This document shows, piece by piece, positions 26,550 through 40,202 of a DNA stretch of 64,000 nt. The position numbers were made by a program, and so were the translations under genes. Numbering within the stretch: position 1 is the stretch's first letter; every line of letters begins with the position of its first letter. The DNA is taken from assembly GCF_016802725.1 (NCBI RefSeq), contig NC_052665.1, positions 10,309,001-10,373,000 on the forward strand. Reading direction: 5' to 3'. Source of the stretch: Solenopsis invicta. Lineage: Eukaryota; Arthropoda; Insecta; Hymenoptera; Formicidae. Under the pieces are notes generated by a model that ran no database searches, was not told the DNA's origin, and saw only the letters and a list, made by a program, of their open reading frames with translations.

Positions 26550-29067
26550 TATCAAAGATCGAAATTTTTGAGTAAAATTTTTTTCGCGAATTTCTCCAAT
26601 ATTTCTGTTTTCTGATAGCCCCCAGAAGAGTTCTAACTTTTATCATGATGGATCGAATCGCTAAAGTGAAAAACGAAAGACTTATATCAGTCAAAGTTCG
26701 AAATTTTTGAGTAAAACTTTTTTCGCGAATTTCTCCAATATCTCTGTGTTCTGATAGCCCACAGAAGAGATATAACTTTTATCATGATGTATCGAATCGA
26801 TGAACTGAAAAAGGAAAGACTTATATCAGGCAAATTTCAAAATTTTTGAGTAAATTTTTTTTTGCGAATTTCTCCAATATCTCTGTGTTCTGATAACCCC
26901 GAGAAGAGTTATAACATTTATCATAATGGATCGAGTCGCTAAAGTAAAAGACGAAAAAGTTATATCAGTCAAAGTTCGAAATTTTATAGTAAAATTGGTT
27001 TTTTTGCGAATTTCTCCAATATCTCTGTGTTCTGATAGCCCACAGAAGAGATATAACTTTTATCATGATGTATCGAATCGCTGAACTGAAAAAGGAAAGC
27101 CTTATATCAGGCAAATTTCGAAATTTTTGAGTAAAATTTTTTTTGCGAATATCTCCAATATCTCTGCGTTCTGATAGCCCCGAAAAGAGTTATAACATTT
27201 ATCATAATGGATCGAATCGCTAAAGAAAAGACGAAAGCGTTATATCAGTCATAGTTGGAAATTTTTTAGTAAAATTGATTTTTTTGCGAATTTCTCCAAT
27301 ATCTCTGTGTTCTGATAGCCCACAGAAGAGATATAACTTTTATCATGATGTATCGAATCGCTGAACATAAAAAGGAAAGACTTATATCAGGCAAATTTCA
27401 AAATTTTTGAGTAAAATTTTTTTTGCGAATTTCTCCAATATCTCTGGGTTCTGACAGCCGCGAGAAGAGTTATAACATTTATCATAATGGATCGAATCGC
27501 TAAAGAAAAGACGAAAGCGTTATATCAGTCAAAGTTCGAAATTTTTTAGTAAAATTGGTTTTTTTGCGAATTTCTCCAAAATCTCTGTGTTCTGATAGCC
27601 CACAGAAGAGATGTAACTTTTATCATGATGTATCGAATCGCTAAAGAAAAGACGAAAGGGTTATATCAGTCAAAGTTGGAAATTTTTTAGTAAAATTGAT
27701 TTTTTTGCTAATTTGTCCAATATCTCTGTGTTCTGATAGCCCACAGAAGAGATATAACTTTTATCATGATGTATCGAATCGCTGAACTGAAAAAGGAAAG
27801 GCTTATATCAGGCAAATTTCAAAATTTGTGAGTAAATTTTTTTTGCGAATTTCTCCAATATCTCTGTGTTCTGATAACCCCGAGAAAAGTTATAACATTT
27901 ATCATAATGGATCGAGTCGCTAAAGTAAAAGACGAAAAAGTTATATCAGTCAAAGTACGAAATTTTTTAGTAAAATCGGTTTTTTTGCCAATTTCTCCAA
28001 AATCTATGTGTTCTGATAGCCCACAGAAGAGATATAACTTTTATCATGATGTATCGAATCGCTGAACAGAAAAAGGAAAGACTTATATCAGGCAAATTTC
28101 GAAATTTTTGAGTAAAATTTTTTTTGCGAATTTCTTCAATATCTCTGTGTTCTGATAGCCCAGAGAAGATTTCTAACTTTTATCATAATGGATCGAATCG
28201 CTAAAGTGAAAGACGAAATAGTTATATCAGTCAAAGTTCGAAAATTTTGAGGAAAATTTTTTTTGCGAATTTCTCCAATATCTCTGTGTTCTGATAGCCC
28301 CGAGAAGAGTTATAACATTTATCATAATGGATCGAATCGCTAAAGTAAAAGACGAAAATGTTATATCAGTCAAAGTTCGAAATTTTTTAGTAAAATTGGT
28401 TTTTTTGAAAATTTCTCCAATATCTCTGTGTTCTGATAGCCCACAGAAGAGCTATAACTTTTATCATGATGTATCGAATCGCTGAACTGAAAAAGGAAAG
28501 ACTTATATAAGGCAAATTTCGAAATTTTTGAGTAAAATTTTTTTTGCGATTTTCTCCAATATCTCTGTGTTCTGATAGCCCAGAGAAGATTTCTAACTTT
28601 TATCATAATGGATCGAATCGCTAAAGTGAAAGACGAAATAGTTATATAAGTCAAAGTTCGAAATTTTTTAGTAAAATTTTTTTTTTCGAATTTCTCCAAT
28701 ATCTCTGTGTTCTGATAGACCCGAGAAGAGTTATAACATTTATCATAATGGATCGAGTCGCTAAAGTAAAAGACGAAAAAGTTATATCAGTCAAAGTTCG
28801 AAATTTTTTAGTAAAATTGGTTTTTTTGCCAATTTCTCCAAAATCTATGTGTTCTGATAGCCCACAGAAGAGATATAACTTTTATCATGATGTATCGAAT
28901 CGCTGAACAGAAAAAGGAAAGTCTTATATCAGGCAAATTTCGAAATTTTTGAGTAAAATTTTTTTTGCGAATTTCTTCATTATCTCTGTGTTCTGATAGC
29001 CCAGAGAAGATTTCTAATTTTTATCATAATGGATCGAATCGCTAAAGTGAAAGACGAAAGAGTTATA
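26550..29067. repeat. Satellite array, block 5
   Basis: About 18 monomers, closely following the order of the first monomers after copies 1 and 2 (for example 'AAATTTTATAGTAAAATTGG' near 26980), then diverging. The GCTAATTTGTCC marker lies at about 27707. Confidence 0.93.
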
Positions 29068-30059
29068 CAGGGTGTCCCATTTTAATGCATCCACGCAAAT
29101 ACTTCCGTTCCCTTGCATTTTACAAGAAAATGTTTCAGACAAAAGTTGTATGGTTCAAAGGGGTTCAACCGTTGATGACCTTGAACTTGACCTTGAAGTC
29201 GATTTTCAAAGTCATTTTAAGATTAACAAGTGTTTTTTCAATGGAAACCCGTATTTGGAAAGAGCACAAAATTTTGCATAAAAAATATGTACCAATGTTA
29301 GGGCCTAAAAGTATACCATAGGGGACTTTTAGACGAAAACAAGTGATTTTATTTTAGCACTACTTTTTGTGATAAAGTATTTAGCACTACACACGTTAAT
29401 CAAGCACCCCAAGGGGAACAGAAAACTACTACGTCCACGTCGTTGTTCCTGGGTTATGCTAAAGGTAGTGCTAAAATAAAATCACTTGTTTTCGTCTAAA
29501 AGTCCCCTATAGTCCACTTTTAGGCCCTACCATGCGTACATATTTTTTACGCAAAACTTTGTGCTCTTTCCAAATCCGGGATCAAAAATAGGTGTTTCCA
29601 ATGAAAAAACACTTGTTAATCTTAAAATGACTTTGAAAATCGACTTCAAGGTCAAGTTCAAGGTCATCAATGGTTGGCCCCCTTTGAACAATACAACTTT
29701 TGTCTGAAACATTTTCTAGTAAAATGCAAGGGAACGGAAATATTTGCGTGGATGAATTAAAATGGCCCACCAACATTCAAGCTTCACAACTCGCAAAATA
29801 CTTAACGGAAAGACATTTGTTTATAGTGTTTTGGAAACGTCTCGAGATAAGCTACAAGTATATGCCATAAAAAATAGGGAGGTCCATATAAAAAATTGTA
29901 GTTGACCTTCATGTGACCTTTAAGCAACTATTCGAGGTCAAATTAATGACACCATCTTATGTCCCCCTCGAAACCATACAACTTTTGTCTTAAATATTTT
30001 CTTGTAAAATGCGAGGGAACGGAAATATTTGCGTGGAGGAATTAAAATGGGACACCCTG
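29068..30059. mobile_element. Foldback element copy 5 (left arm shortened, 992 bp)
   Basis: The terminal CAGGGTGTCCCATTTTAATG passes directly into the inner module ('CATCCACGCAAATACTTCCG'). About 300 bp of the left arm are missing, as expected from recombination between the two direct modules within one arm. The right arm is complete, with variants shared with copies 0 and 3. A small deletion at about 29254 removes 'TTTGATCCCGGA'. Confidence 0.87.
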
Positions 30060-32436
30060 TATCAAAGTTCGAAATTTTTGAGTAAAATTTTTTTCGCGAA
30101 TTTCTCCAATATTTCTGTTTTCTGATAGCCCCCAGAAGAGTTCTAACTTTTATCATGATGGATCGAATCGCTAAAGTGAAAAACGAAAGACTTATATCAG
30201 TCAAAGTTCGAAATCTTTGAGTAAAACTTTTTTCGCGAATTTCTCCAATATCTCTGTGTTCTGATAGCCCACAGAAGAGATATAACTTTTATCATGATGT
30301 ATCGAATCGATGAACTGAAAAAGGAAAGACTTATATCAGGCAAATTTCAAAATTTTTGAGTAAATTTTTTTTTGCGAATTTCTCCAATATCTCTGTGTTC
30401 TGATAACCCCGAGAAGAGTTATAACATTTATCATAATGGATCGAGTCGCTAAAGTAAAAGACGAAAAAGTTATATCAGTCAAAGTTCGAAATTTTATAGT
30501 AAAATTGGTTTTTTTGCGAATTTCTTCAATATCTCTGTGTTCTGATAGCCCACAGAAGAGATATAACTTTTATCATGATGTATCGAATCGCTGAACTGAA
30601 AAAGGAAAGACTTATATCAGGCAAATTTCGAAATCTTTGAGTAAAATTTTTTTTGCGAATTTCTCCAATATCTCTGCGTTCTGATAGCCCAGAGAAGAGT
30701 TATAACATTTATCATAATGGATCGAATCGCTAAAGAAAAGACGAAAGCGTTATATCAGTCAAAGTTGGAAATTTTTTAGTAAAATTGATTTTTTTGCGAA
30801 TTTCTCCAATATCTCTGTGTTCTGATAGCCCACAGAAGAGATATAACTTTTATCATGATGTATCGAATCGCTAAAGAAAAGACGAAAGCGTTATATCAGT
30901 CAAAGTTGGAAATTTTTTAGTAAAATTGATTTTTTTGCTAATTTGTCCAATATCTCTGTGTTCTGATAGCCCACAGAAGAGATATAACTTTTATCATGAT
31001 GTATCGAATCGCTGAACTGAAAAAGGAAAGACTTATATCAGGCAAATTTCGAAATTTTTGAGTAAAATTTTTTTTGCGATTTTCTCCAATATCTCTGTGT
31101 TCTGATAGCCCAGAGAAGATTTCTAACTTTTATCATAATGGATCGAATCGCTAAAGTGAAAGACGAAATAGTTATATCAGTCAAAGTACGAAATTTTTTA
31201 GTAAAATTTTTTTTTTTCGAATTTCTCCAATATCTCTGTGTTCTGATAGCCCCGAGAAGAGTTATAACATTTATCATAATGGATCGAATCGCTAAAGTAA
31301 AAGACGAAAAAGTTATATCAGTCAAAGTTCGAAATTTTTTAGTAAAATTGGTTTTTTTGCGAATTTCTCCAATATCTCTGTGTTCTGATAGCCCACAGAA
31401 GAGATATAACTTTTATCATGATGTATCGAATCGCTGAACAGAAAAAGGAAAGACTTATATCAGGCAAATTTCAAAATTTTTGAGTAAAATTTTTTTTGCG
31501 AATTTCTCCAATATCTCTGTGTTCTGTTAGCCCCGAGAAGAGTTATAACATTTATCATAATGGATCGAATCGCTAAAGAAAAGACGAAAGCGTTATATCA
31601 GTCAAAGATCGAAATTTTTTAGTAAAATTGGTTTTTTTTCGAATTTCTCCAAAATCTATGTCTTCTGATAGCCCACAGAAGAGATATAACTTTTATCATG
31701 ATGTATCGAATCGCTGAACAGAAAAAGGAAAGACTTATATCAGGCAAATTTCGAAATTTTTGAGTAAAATTTTTTTTGCGAATTTCTCCAATATCTCTGT
31801 GTTCTGATAGCCCAGAGAAGATTTCTAACTTTTATCATAATGGATCGAATCGCTAAAGTGAAAGACGAAATAGTTATATCAGTCAAAGTTCGAAAATTTT
31901 GAGGAAAATTTTTTTTGCGAATTTCTCCAATATCTCTGTGTTCTGATAGCCCACAGAAGAGATATAACTTTTATCATGATGTATCGAATCGCTGAACTGA
32001 AAAAGGAAAGGCTTATATCAGGCAAATTTCAAAATTTGTGAGTAAATTTTTTTTGCGAATTTCTCCAATATCTCTGTGTTCTGATAACCCCGAGAAGAGT
32101 TATAACATTTATCATAATGGATCGAGTCGCTAAAGTAAAAGACGAAAAAGTTATATCAGTCAAAGTTCGAAATTTTTTAGTAAAATTGGTTTTTTTGTCA
32201 ATTTCTCCAAAATCTATGTGTTCTGATAGCCCACAGAAGAGATATAACTTTTATCATAATGTATCGAATCGCTGAACAGAAAAAGGAAAGTCTTATATCA
32301 GGCAAATTTCGAAATTTTTGAGTAAAATTTTTTTTGCGAATTTCTTCAATATCTCTGTGTTCTGATAGCCCAGAGAAGATTTCTAACTTTTATCATAATA
32401 GATCGAATCGCTAAAGTGAAAGACGAAAGAGTTATA
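30060..32436. repeat. Satellite array, block 6
   Basis: About 17 monomers of the usual subtypes, beginning with the same 'TTTTTCGCG ... TTTCTGTTTTCTG' monomer that follows copies 1-4. Confidence 0.93.
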
Positions 32437-33441
32437 CAGGCTGTCCCATTTTAATGCATCCACGCAAATATTTACGTTCGCTTGCATTTTACTAGAAAAT
32501 GTATTAGACAAAAGTTGTATGGTTTCGAGGGGTACATAAGATGGTGTCATTAATTTGACCTCGAATAATTGCTTAAAGGTCACATGAAGGACACCTTCAA
32601 TTTTTTAAATAGAAACGCCTATTTTGTATAGCGTATTCTTGTAGCTTATGTCGAGACGTTTCCAAAACACTATAAACAAATGTCTTTCCGTGAAGTATTT
32701 TGCAAGTTGTGACGCTTGAAATTAGGTTGGTTATTTTAATACATCCACGCAAATACTTCCGTTCCCTTGCATTTTACAAGAAAATGTTTCAGACAAAAGT
32801 TGTATGGTTCAAAGGGGTTCAACCGTTGATGACCTTGAACTTGACCTTGAAGTCGATTTTCAAAGTCATTTTAAGATTAACAAGTGTTTTTTCAATGGAA
32901 ACCCGTATTTTTGATCCCGGATTTGAAAGAGCACAAAATTTTGCATAAAAAATATGTACCAATGTTAGGGCCTAAAAGTATACCATAGGGGACTTTTAGA
33001 CGAAAACAAGTGATTTTATTTTAGCACTACTTTTTGTGATAAAGTATTTAGCACTACACACGTTAATCAAGCACCCCAAGGGGAACAGAAAACTACTACG
33101 TCCACGTCGTTGTTCCTGGGTTATGCTAAAGGTAGTGCTAAAATAAAATCACTTGTTTTCGTCTAAAAGTCCCCTATAGTCCACTTTTAGGCCCTACCAT
33201 GGGTACATATTTTTTACGCAAAACTTTGTGCTCTTTCCAAATCCGGGATCAAAAATAGGGGTTTCCAATGAAAAAACACTTGTTAATCTTAAAATGACTT
33301 TGAAAATCGACTTCAAGGTCAAGTTCAAGGTCATCAATGATTGGCCCCCTTTGAACAATACAACTTTTGTCTGAAACATTTTCTAGTAAAATGCAAGGGA
33401 ACGGAAATATTTGCGTGGAGGAATTAAAATGGGACACCCTG
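32437..33441. mobile_element. Foldback element copy 6 (right arm shortened, 1,005 bp)
   Basis: Mirror image of copy 5: the left arm is complete, but the right arm jumps from the inner module straight to the terminal 'GGAATTAAAATGGGACACCCTG', losing about 290 bp. The left end reads CAGGCTGTCCC, one change from the usual CAGGGTGTCCC. TA flanks are kept. Confidence 0.87.
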
Positions 33442-36400
33442 TATCAAAGTTCGAAATTTTTGAGTAAAATTTTTTTCGCGAATTTCTCCAATATTTCTGT
33501 TTTCTGATAGCCCCCAGAAGAGTTCTAACTTTTATCATGATGGATCGAATCGCTAAAGTGAAAAACGAAAGACTTATATCAGTCAAAGTTCGAAATCTTT
33601 GAGTAAAACTTTTTTCGCGAATTTCTCCAATATCTCTGTGTTCTGATAGCCCCCAGAATAGTTCTAACTTTTATCATGATCGATCGAGTCGCTAAAGTGA
33701 AAAACGAAAGATTTATATCAGTCACAGTTCGAAATCTTTGAGTAAAATTTTTTTCGCGAATTTCTCCAATATCTCTGTGTTCTGATAGCCCCCAGAATAG
33801 TTCTAACTTTTATCATGATCGATCGAGTCGCTAAAGTGAAAAACGAAAGACTCATATCCGTCAAAGTTCGAAATATTTGAGTAAATTTTTTTTGGCGAAT
33901 TTCTCCAATATCTCTGTGTTCTGATATCCCCGAGAAGAGTTATAACATTTATCATAATGAATCGAATCGCTAAAGAAAAGACGAAAGCGTTATATCAGTC
34001 AAAGTTGGAAATTTCTTAGTAAAATTGATTTTTTTGCGAATTTCTCCAATATCTCTGTGTTCTGATAGCCCACAGAAGAGATATAACTTTTATCATGATG
34101 TATCGAATCGCTGAACAGAAAAAGGAAAGACTTATATCAGGCAAATTTCGAAATTTTTGAGTAAAATTTTTTTGCGAATTTCTTCAATATCTCTGTGTTC
34201 TGATAGCCCAGAGGAGATTTCTAACTTTTATCATAATGGATCGAATCGCTAAAGTGAAAGACGAAATAGTTATATCAGTCAAAATTCGAAAATTTTGAGG
34301 AAAACTTTTTTTGCGAATTTCTCCAATATCTCTGTGTTCTGATAGCCCCGAGAAGAGTTATAACATTTATCATAATGGATCGAATCGCTAAAGTAAAAGA
34401 CAAAAGTGTTATATCAGTCAAAGTTCAAAATTTTTTAGTAAAATTTTTTTTTTCGAATTTCTCCAACATCTCTGTGTTCTGATAGCCCAGAGAAGAGTTA
34501 TAACATTTATCATAATGGATCGAATCGCTAAAGATAAGACGAAAGCGTTATATCAGTCAAAGTTGGAAATTTTTTAGTAAAATTAATTTTTTTGCGAATT
34601 TCTAAAATATCTCTTTGTTCTGATAGCCCACAGAAGAGATATAACTTTTATCATGATGTATCGAATCGCTGAACTGAAAAAGGAAAGACTTATATCAGGC
34701 AAATTTCAAAATTTTTGAGTAAAATTTTTTTTGCGAATTTCTCCAATATCTCTGTGTTCTAATAGCCCACAGAAGATTTCTAACTTTTATCATAATGGAT
34801 CGAATCGCTAAAGTGAAAGACGAAATAGTTATATCAGTCAAAGTTCAAAAATTTTGAGGAAAATTTTTTTTGCGAATTTCTCCAATATCTTTGTGTTCTG
34901 ATAGCCCCGAGAAGAGTTATAACATTTATCATAATGGATCGAATCGCTACAGAAAAGACGAAAGCGTTATATCAGTCAAAGTTGGAAATTTTTTAGAAAA
35001 AAATTGATTTTTTTGCGAATTTCTCCAATATCTCTGTGTTCTGATAGCCCCGAGAAGAGTTATAACATTTATCATAATGGATCGAATCGCTAAAGAAAAG
35101 ACGAAAACGTTATATCAGTCAAAGTTGGAAATTTTTTAGAAAAAAATTGATTTTTTTGCGAATTTCTCCAATATCTCTGTGTTCTGATAGCCCACAGAAG
35201 AGATATAACTTTTATCATGATGTATCGAATCGCTGAACTGTAAAAGGAATGACTTATATCAGGCAAATTTCGAAATTTCTGAGTAAAATTTTTTTTGCGA
35301 ATTTCAACGATATCTCTGTGTTCTGATAGCCCGAGAAGAGTTATAACATTTATCATAATGGACCGAATCGCTAAAGTAAAAAACGAAAGTGTTATATCAG
35401 TCAAAGTTCGAAATTTTTTAGTAAAATTGTTTTTTTTTCGAATTTCTCCAATATCTCTGTGTTCTGATATCCCCGAGAAGAGTTATAACTTTTATCATAA
35501 TGGATCGAATCGCTAAAGTGAAAGACGAAATAGTTATATCAGTCAAAGTTCGAAAATTTTGAGGAAAATTTTTTTTTCGAATTTCTCCAATATCTCTGTG
35601 TTCTGATAGCCCCGAGAAGAGTTATAACATTTATCATAATGGATCGAATCGCTAAAGAAAAGACGAAAGCGTTATATCAGTCAAAGTTGGAAATTTTTTA
35701 GTAAAATTGATTTTTTTGCGAATTTCTTCAATATCTCTGTGTTCTGATAGCCCACAGAAGAGATATAACTTTTATCATGGTGTATCGAATCGCTGAACTG
35801 AAAAAGGAAAGACTTATATCAGGCAAATTTCGAAATATTTGAGTAAAATTTTTTTTGCTTACTTCTCCAATATCTCTGTGTTCTGATAGCCCAGAGAAGA
35901 TTTCTAACTTTTATCATAATGGATCGAATCGCTAAAGTGAAAGACGAAATAGTTATATCAGTCGAAATTCGAAAATTTTGAGGAAAATTTTTTTTGCGAA
36001 TTTCTCCAATATCTCTGTGTTCTGATAGCCCCGAGAAGAGTTATAACATTTATCATAATGGATCGAATCGCTAAAGTAAAAGATGAAAGTGTTATATCAG
36101 TCAAAGTTCGAAATTTTTTAGTAAAATTGTTTTTTTTTCTAATTTCTCCAATATCTCTGTGTTCTGATAGCCCACAGAAGAGATATAACTTTTATCATGG
36201 TGTATCGAATCGCTGAACTGAAAAAGGAAAGACTTATATCAGGCAAATTTCGAAATATTTGAGTAAAATTTTTTTTGCGAATTTCTCCAATATCTCTGTG
36301 TTCTGATAGCCCCGAGAAGAGTTATAACTTTTATCATAATGGATCGAATCGCTAAATTAAAAGACGAAAAAGTTATATCAGTCAAACTTCGAAATTTTTT

Positions 36401-37357
36401 AGTAAAATTGGTATTTTTGCGAATTTTTCCAATATCTATGTGTTCTGATGGCCCACAGATGAGATATAACTTTTATCATGATGTATCGAATCGCTGAACT
36501 GAAAAAGGAAAGACTTATATCAGGCGAATTTCGAAATTTTGAGTAAAATTTTTTTTGCGAATTTCTCCAATATCTCTGTGTTCTGATAGCCCAGAGGAGA
36601 TTTCTAACTTTTATCATAATGGATCGAATCGCTAAAGTGAAAGACGAAACAGTTATATCAGTCAAAATTCGAAAAATTTGAGGAAAATTTTTTTTGCGAA
36701 TTTTTCCAATATTTCTGTGTTCTGATAGCCCCGAGAAAAGTTATATCATTTATCATAATGGATCGAATCGCTAAAGAAAAGACGAAAGCGTTATATCAGT
36801 CAAAGTTCGAAATTTATTAGTAAAATTGGTTTTTTTACGAATTTCTCCAATATCTCTGTGTTCTGATAGCCCACAGAAGTGATATAACTTTTATCATGAT
36901 GTATCGAATCGCTGAACTGAAAAAGGAAAGACTTATATCAGGCAAATTTCGAAACTTTTGAGTAAAATTTTTTTTGCGAATTTCTCCAATATCTCTGTGT
37001 TCTGATAACCCCGAGATGAGTTATAACATTTATCATAATGGATCGAATCGCTAAAGTAAAGGACGAAAGACTTATATCAGTCAAAGTTAGAAATTTTTTA
37101 GTAAAATTGCTTTTTTTGCGAATTTCTCCAATATCTCTGTGTTCTGATAGCCCCCAGAAGAGTTCTAACTTTTATCATGATCGATCGAGTCGCTAAAGAG
37201 AAAAACGAAAGACTTATATCCGTCAAAGTTCGAAATCTTTGAGTAAAATTCCTTTCGCGAATTTCTCCAATATTTCTGTGTTCTGATAGCCCCCAGAAGT
37301 GTTCTAACTTATAGCATAATGGATCGAATCGCTAAAGTGAAAAACGAAAGATTTATA
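33442..37357. repeat. Satellite array, block 7
   Basis: About 28 monomers, visibly more divergent than blocks 2-6: small indels, a longer A-run at about 34990 and 35140, and fewer exact repeats of neighbouring monomers. The super-unit periods are no longer recognisable. Confidence 0.92.
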
Positions 37358-38361
37358 CAAGGTGTCCCATTTTAAAACATCCACACAAATATTTCCGTTC
37401 CCTTGCATTTTACAAGAAAATGTTTCAGACAAAAGTTGTATGGTTCAAAGGGGGCCAACCGTTGATGACCTTGAACTTGACCTTGAAGTCGATTTTCAAA
37501 GTCATTTTAAGATTAACAAGTATTTTTTCAATGGCAACCCGTATTTTTGATCCCGGATTTGGAAAGAGTACAAAATTTTGCGTAAAAAATATGTACCCAT
37601 GTTAGGGCCTAAAAGTGGACCATAGGGGAATTTTAGACGAAAACAGGTGATTTTATTTTAGCACTACTTTTTGTGATAAAGTATTTAGCACTACACACGT
37701 TAATCAAGCACCCCAAAGATAACAGAAAACTACTACGTCCACGTCGTTGTTCCTGGGTAATGCTAAAAGTAGTGCTGAAATAAAATCGCATGTTTTCGTC
37801 TAAAAGTCCCCTATAGTCCACTTTTAGGACCTAACATGCGTACATTTTTTTACGCAAAATTTTGTGCTCTTTCCAAATCCGGGATCAAAAATACGGGTTT
37901 CCATTGAAAAAACACTTGTTAATCTTAAAATGACTTTGAAATCGACTTCAAGATCAAGTTCAAGGTCATCATTGGTTTGCCCCCTGTGAACCATACAACT
38001 TCTGTCTGAAACATTTTCTTGTAAAATGCAAGGGAACGGAAATATTTGCGTGGATGAATTAAAATGGCCCACCATAATTCGACCGTCACAACTCGCAAAA
38101 TCCTTAACGGAAAGAAATTTGTTTATAGTGTTTTGGAAACGTCTCGAGATAAGCTACAAGATTATGCAATAAAAACTAGGAAGTTCCATTTAAAAAATAG
38201 TAGGTGACATTCATGTGACCTTTAAGCAACTATTCCAGGTCTAATTAATGACAGCATCTTATGTCCCCCTCGAAACCATACAACTTTTGTCTGAAACATT
38301 TTCTTGTAAAATGCAAGGGAACCGAAATATTTTCGTGGACGTATTAAAATGGGACACCCTG
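37358..38361. mobile_element. Foldback element copy 7 (left arm shortened, diverged, 1,004 bp)
   Basis: Starts CAAGGTGTCCC and ends GGGACACCCTG, flanked by TA. It is the most divergent copy and has a short left arm and a complete right arm. Its right flank reads 'TATCAGTCAAAG', the complete monomer sequence; all other copies read 'TATCAAAG' with four bases missing. Copy 7 therefore keeps the ancestral flank and is either the oldest lineage or an independent insertion. Confidence 0.85.
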
Positions 38362-40183
38362 TATCAGTCAAAGTTCGAAATTTTTGAGTAAAATTTTTTT
38401 CGCGAATTACTCCAATATTTCTGTTTTCTGATAGCCCCCAGAAGATTTCTAACTTTTATCACGATGGATCGAATCGTTAAAGTGAAAAACGAAAGACTTA
38501 TATCAGTTAAAGTATGAAATTTTTGAGTAAAATTTTTTTCGCGAATTTATCCAATATTTCTGTGTTCTGATAGCCCCCAGAACAGTTCTAACTTTATCAT
38601 AATGGATCGAATGGCTAAAGAGAAGAATGAAAAAGTTATATCAGTCAGAGTACGAAACATTTGAGTAGAATTTTTTTTGCGAATATTTCCAATATCTCTG
38701 TGTTCTAAAAGCCCCCGAAGGTTTTAACTTTTATCATGATGTATCGAATCGCTGAACTGAAAAAGGAAAGACTTATATCAGGCAAATTTCGAAATTTTTG
38801 CGGAAAATTTTTTTTGCGAATTTCTCCAATATCTCTGTGTTCTGATAGCCCAGAGAAGATTTCTAACTTTTATCATAATGGATCGAATCGCTAAAGTAAA
38901 AGACGAAAGTGTTATATCAGTCAAAGTTCGAAATTTTTTAGTAAAATTGGTTTTTTTACGAATTTCTCCAATATCTCTGTGTTCTTATAGCCCACAGAAA
39001 AGATATAACTTTTATCATGATGTATCGAATCGCTGAACTGAAAAAGGGAAGACTTATATCAGGCAAATTTCGAAATTTTTGAGTAAAATTTTTTGCGAAT
39101 TTCTCCAATATATCTGTGTTCTGATAGCACAGAGGAGATTTCTAACTTTTATCATAATGGATCGAATCGCTAAAGTGAAAGACGAAAGAGTTATATCAGT
39201 CAAAGTTCGAAATTTTTTAGTAAAATTGGTTTTTTTGCGAATTTCTCTAATATCTGTGTGTTCTGATAGCCCACAGAAAAGATATAACTTTTATCGTGAT
39301 GTATCGAATCGCTGAACTGAAAAAGGGAAGACTTATATCAGGCAAATTTCGAAATTTTTGAATAAAATTTTTTTTGCGAATTTCTCCAATATCTCTGTGT
39401 TCTGATAACCCCGAGATGAGTTATAACATTTATCATAACGGATCGAATCGCTAAAGTAAAAGACGAAAGAGTTATATCAGTCAAAGTTCGAAATTTTTTA
39501 GTAAAATTGTTTTTTTTTGCCAATTTCTCCAATATCTCTGTGTTCTAATAGCCCCGAGAAGAGTTATAACATTTATCATAATGGATCTAATCGCTAAAGT
39601 AAAAGACGAAAGACTTATATCAGTCAAAGTTCGAAATTTTTTAGTAAAATTGCTTTTTTTGCGAATTTCTCCAATATCTCTGTGTTCTGATAGCCCACAG
39701 AAGAAATATAACTTTTATCATGATGTATCGAATCGCTGAACTGAAAAAGGAAAGACTTATATCAGGCAAATTTCGAACTTTTAGAGTAAAATTTTTTTTG
39801 CGATTTTCTCCAATATCTCTGTGTTCTGATTCCCCAGAGAAGATTTCTAACTTTTATCATAATGGATCGAATCGCTAAAGTGAAAGACGAAAGAGTTATA
39901 TCAGTCAAAGTTCCAAAATTTTGAGGAAAATTATTTTTGTAAATTTCTCCAATATCTTTGTGTTTTGATAGCCCCGAGAAGAGTTATAACATTTATCATA
40001 ATGGATAGAATCGCTGATGTAAAAGACGAAAGCGTTATATCAGTCAAAGTTCGAAATTTTTTAGTAAAATTGGTTTTTTTGCGAATTTCTCCAATATCTG
40101 TGTGTTCTGATAGCCCACAGAAAAGATATAACTTTTATCGTGATGTATCGAATCGCTGAACTGAAAAAGGGAAGACTTATATC
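38362..40183. repeat. Satellite array, block 8 (left of the R1-like insertion)
   Basis: About 13 divergent monomers ending in GGAAGACTTATATC (40170-40183). The same 14 bases occur at 46468-46481, immediately before the array resumes, so these are the two copies of one target site. Confidence 0.92.
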
Positions 40184-40202
40184 TTTTTTTTTTTTTTTTT
40201 TT
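40184..40202 (-). other. Poly(A) tail of the R1-like element (seen as T19)
   Basis: Nineteen consecutive T on the plus strand lie between the left target-site copy and the GC-rich element body. This is the mark of target-primed reverse transcription of a minus-strand element. Confidence 0.9.

Noticed and set aside
391..40183. CRISPR-like regular repeats
   Set aside because: Repeats are contiguous satellite monomers without unique spacers, in a eukaryotic genome with introns.
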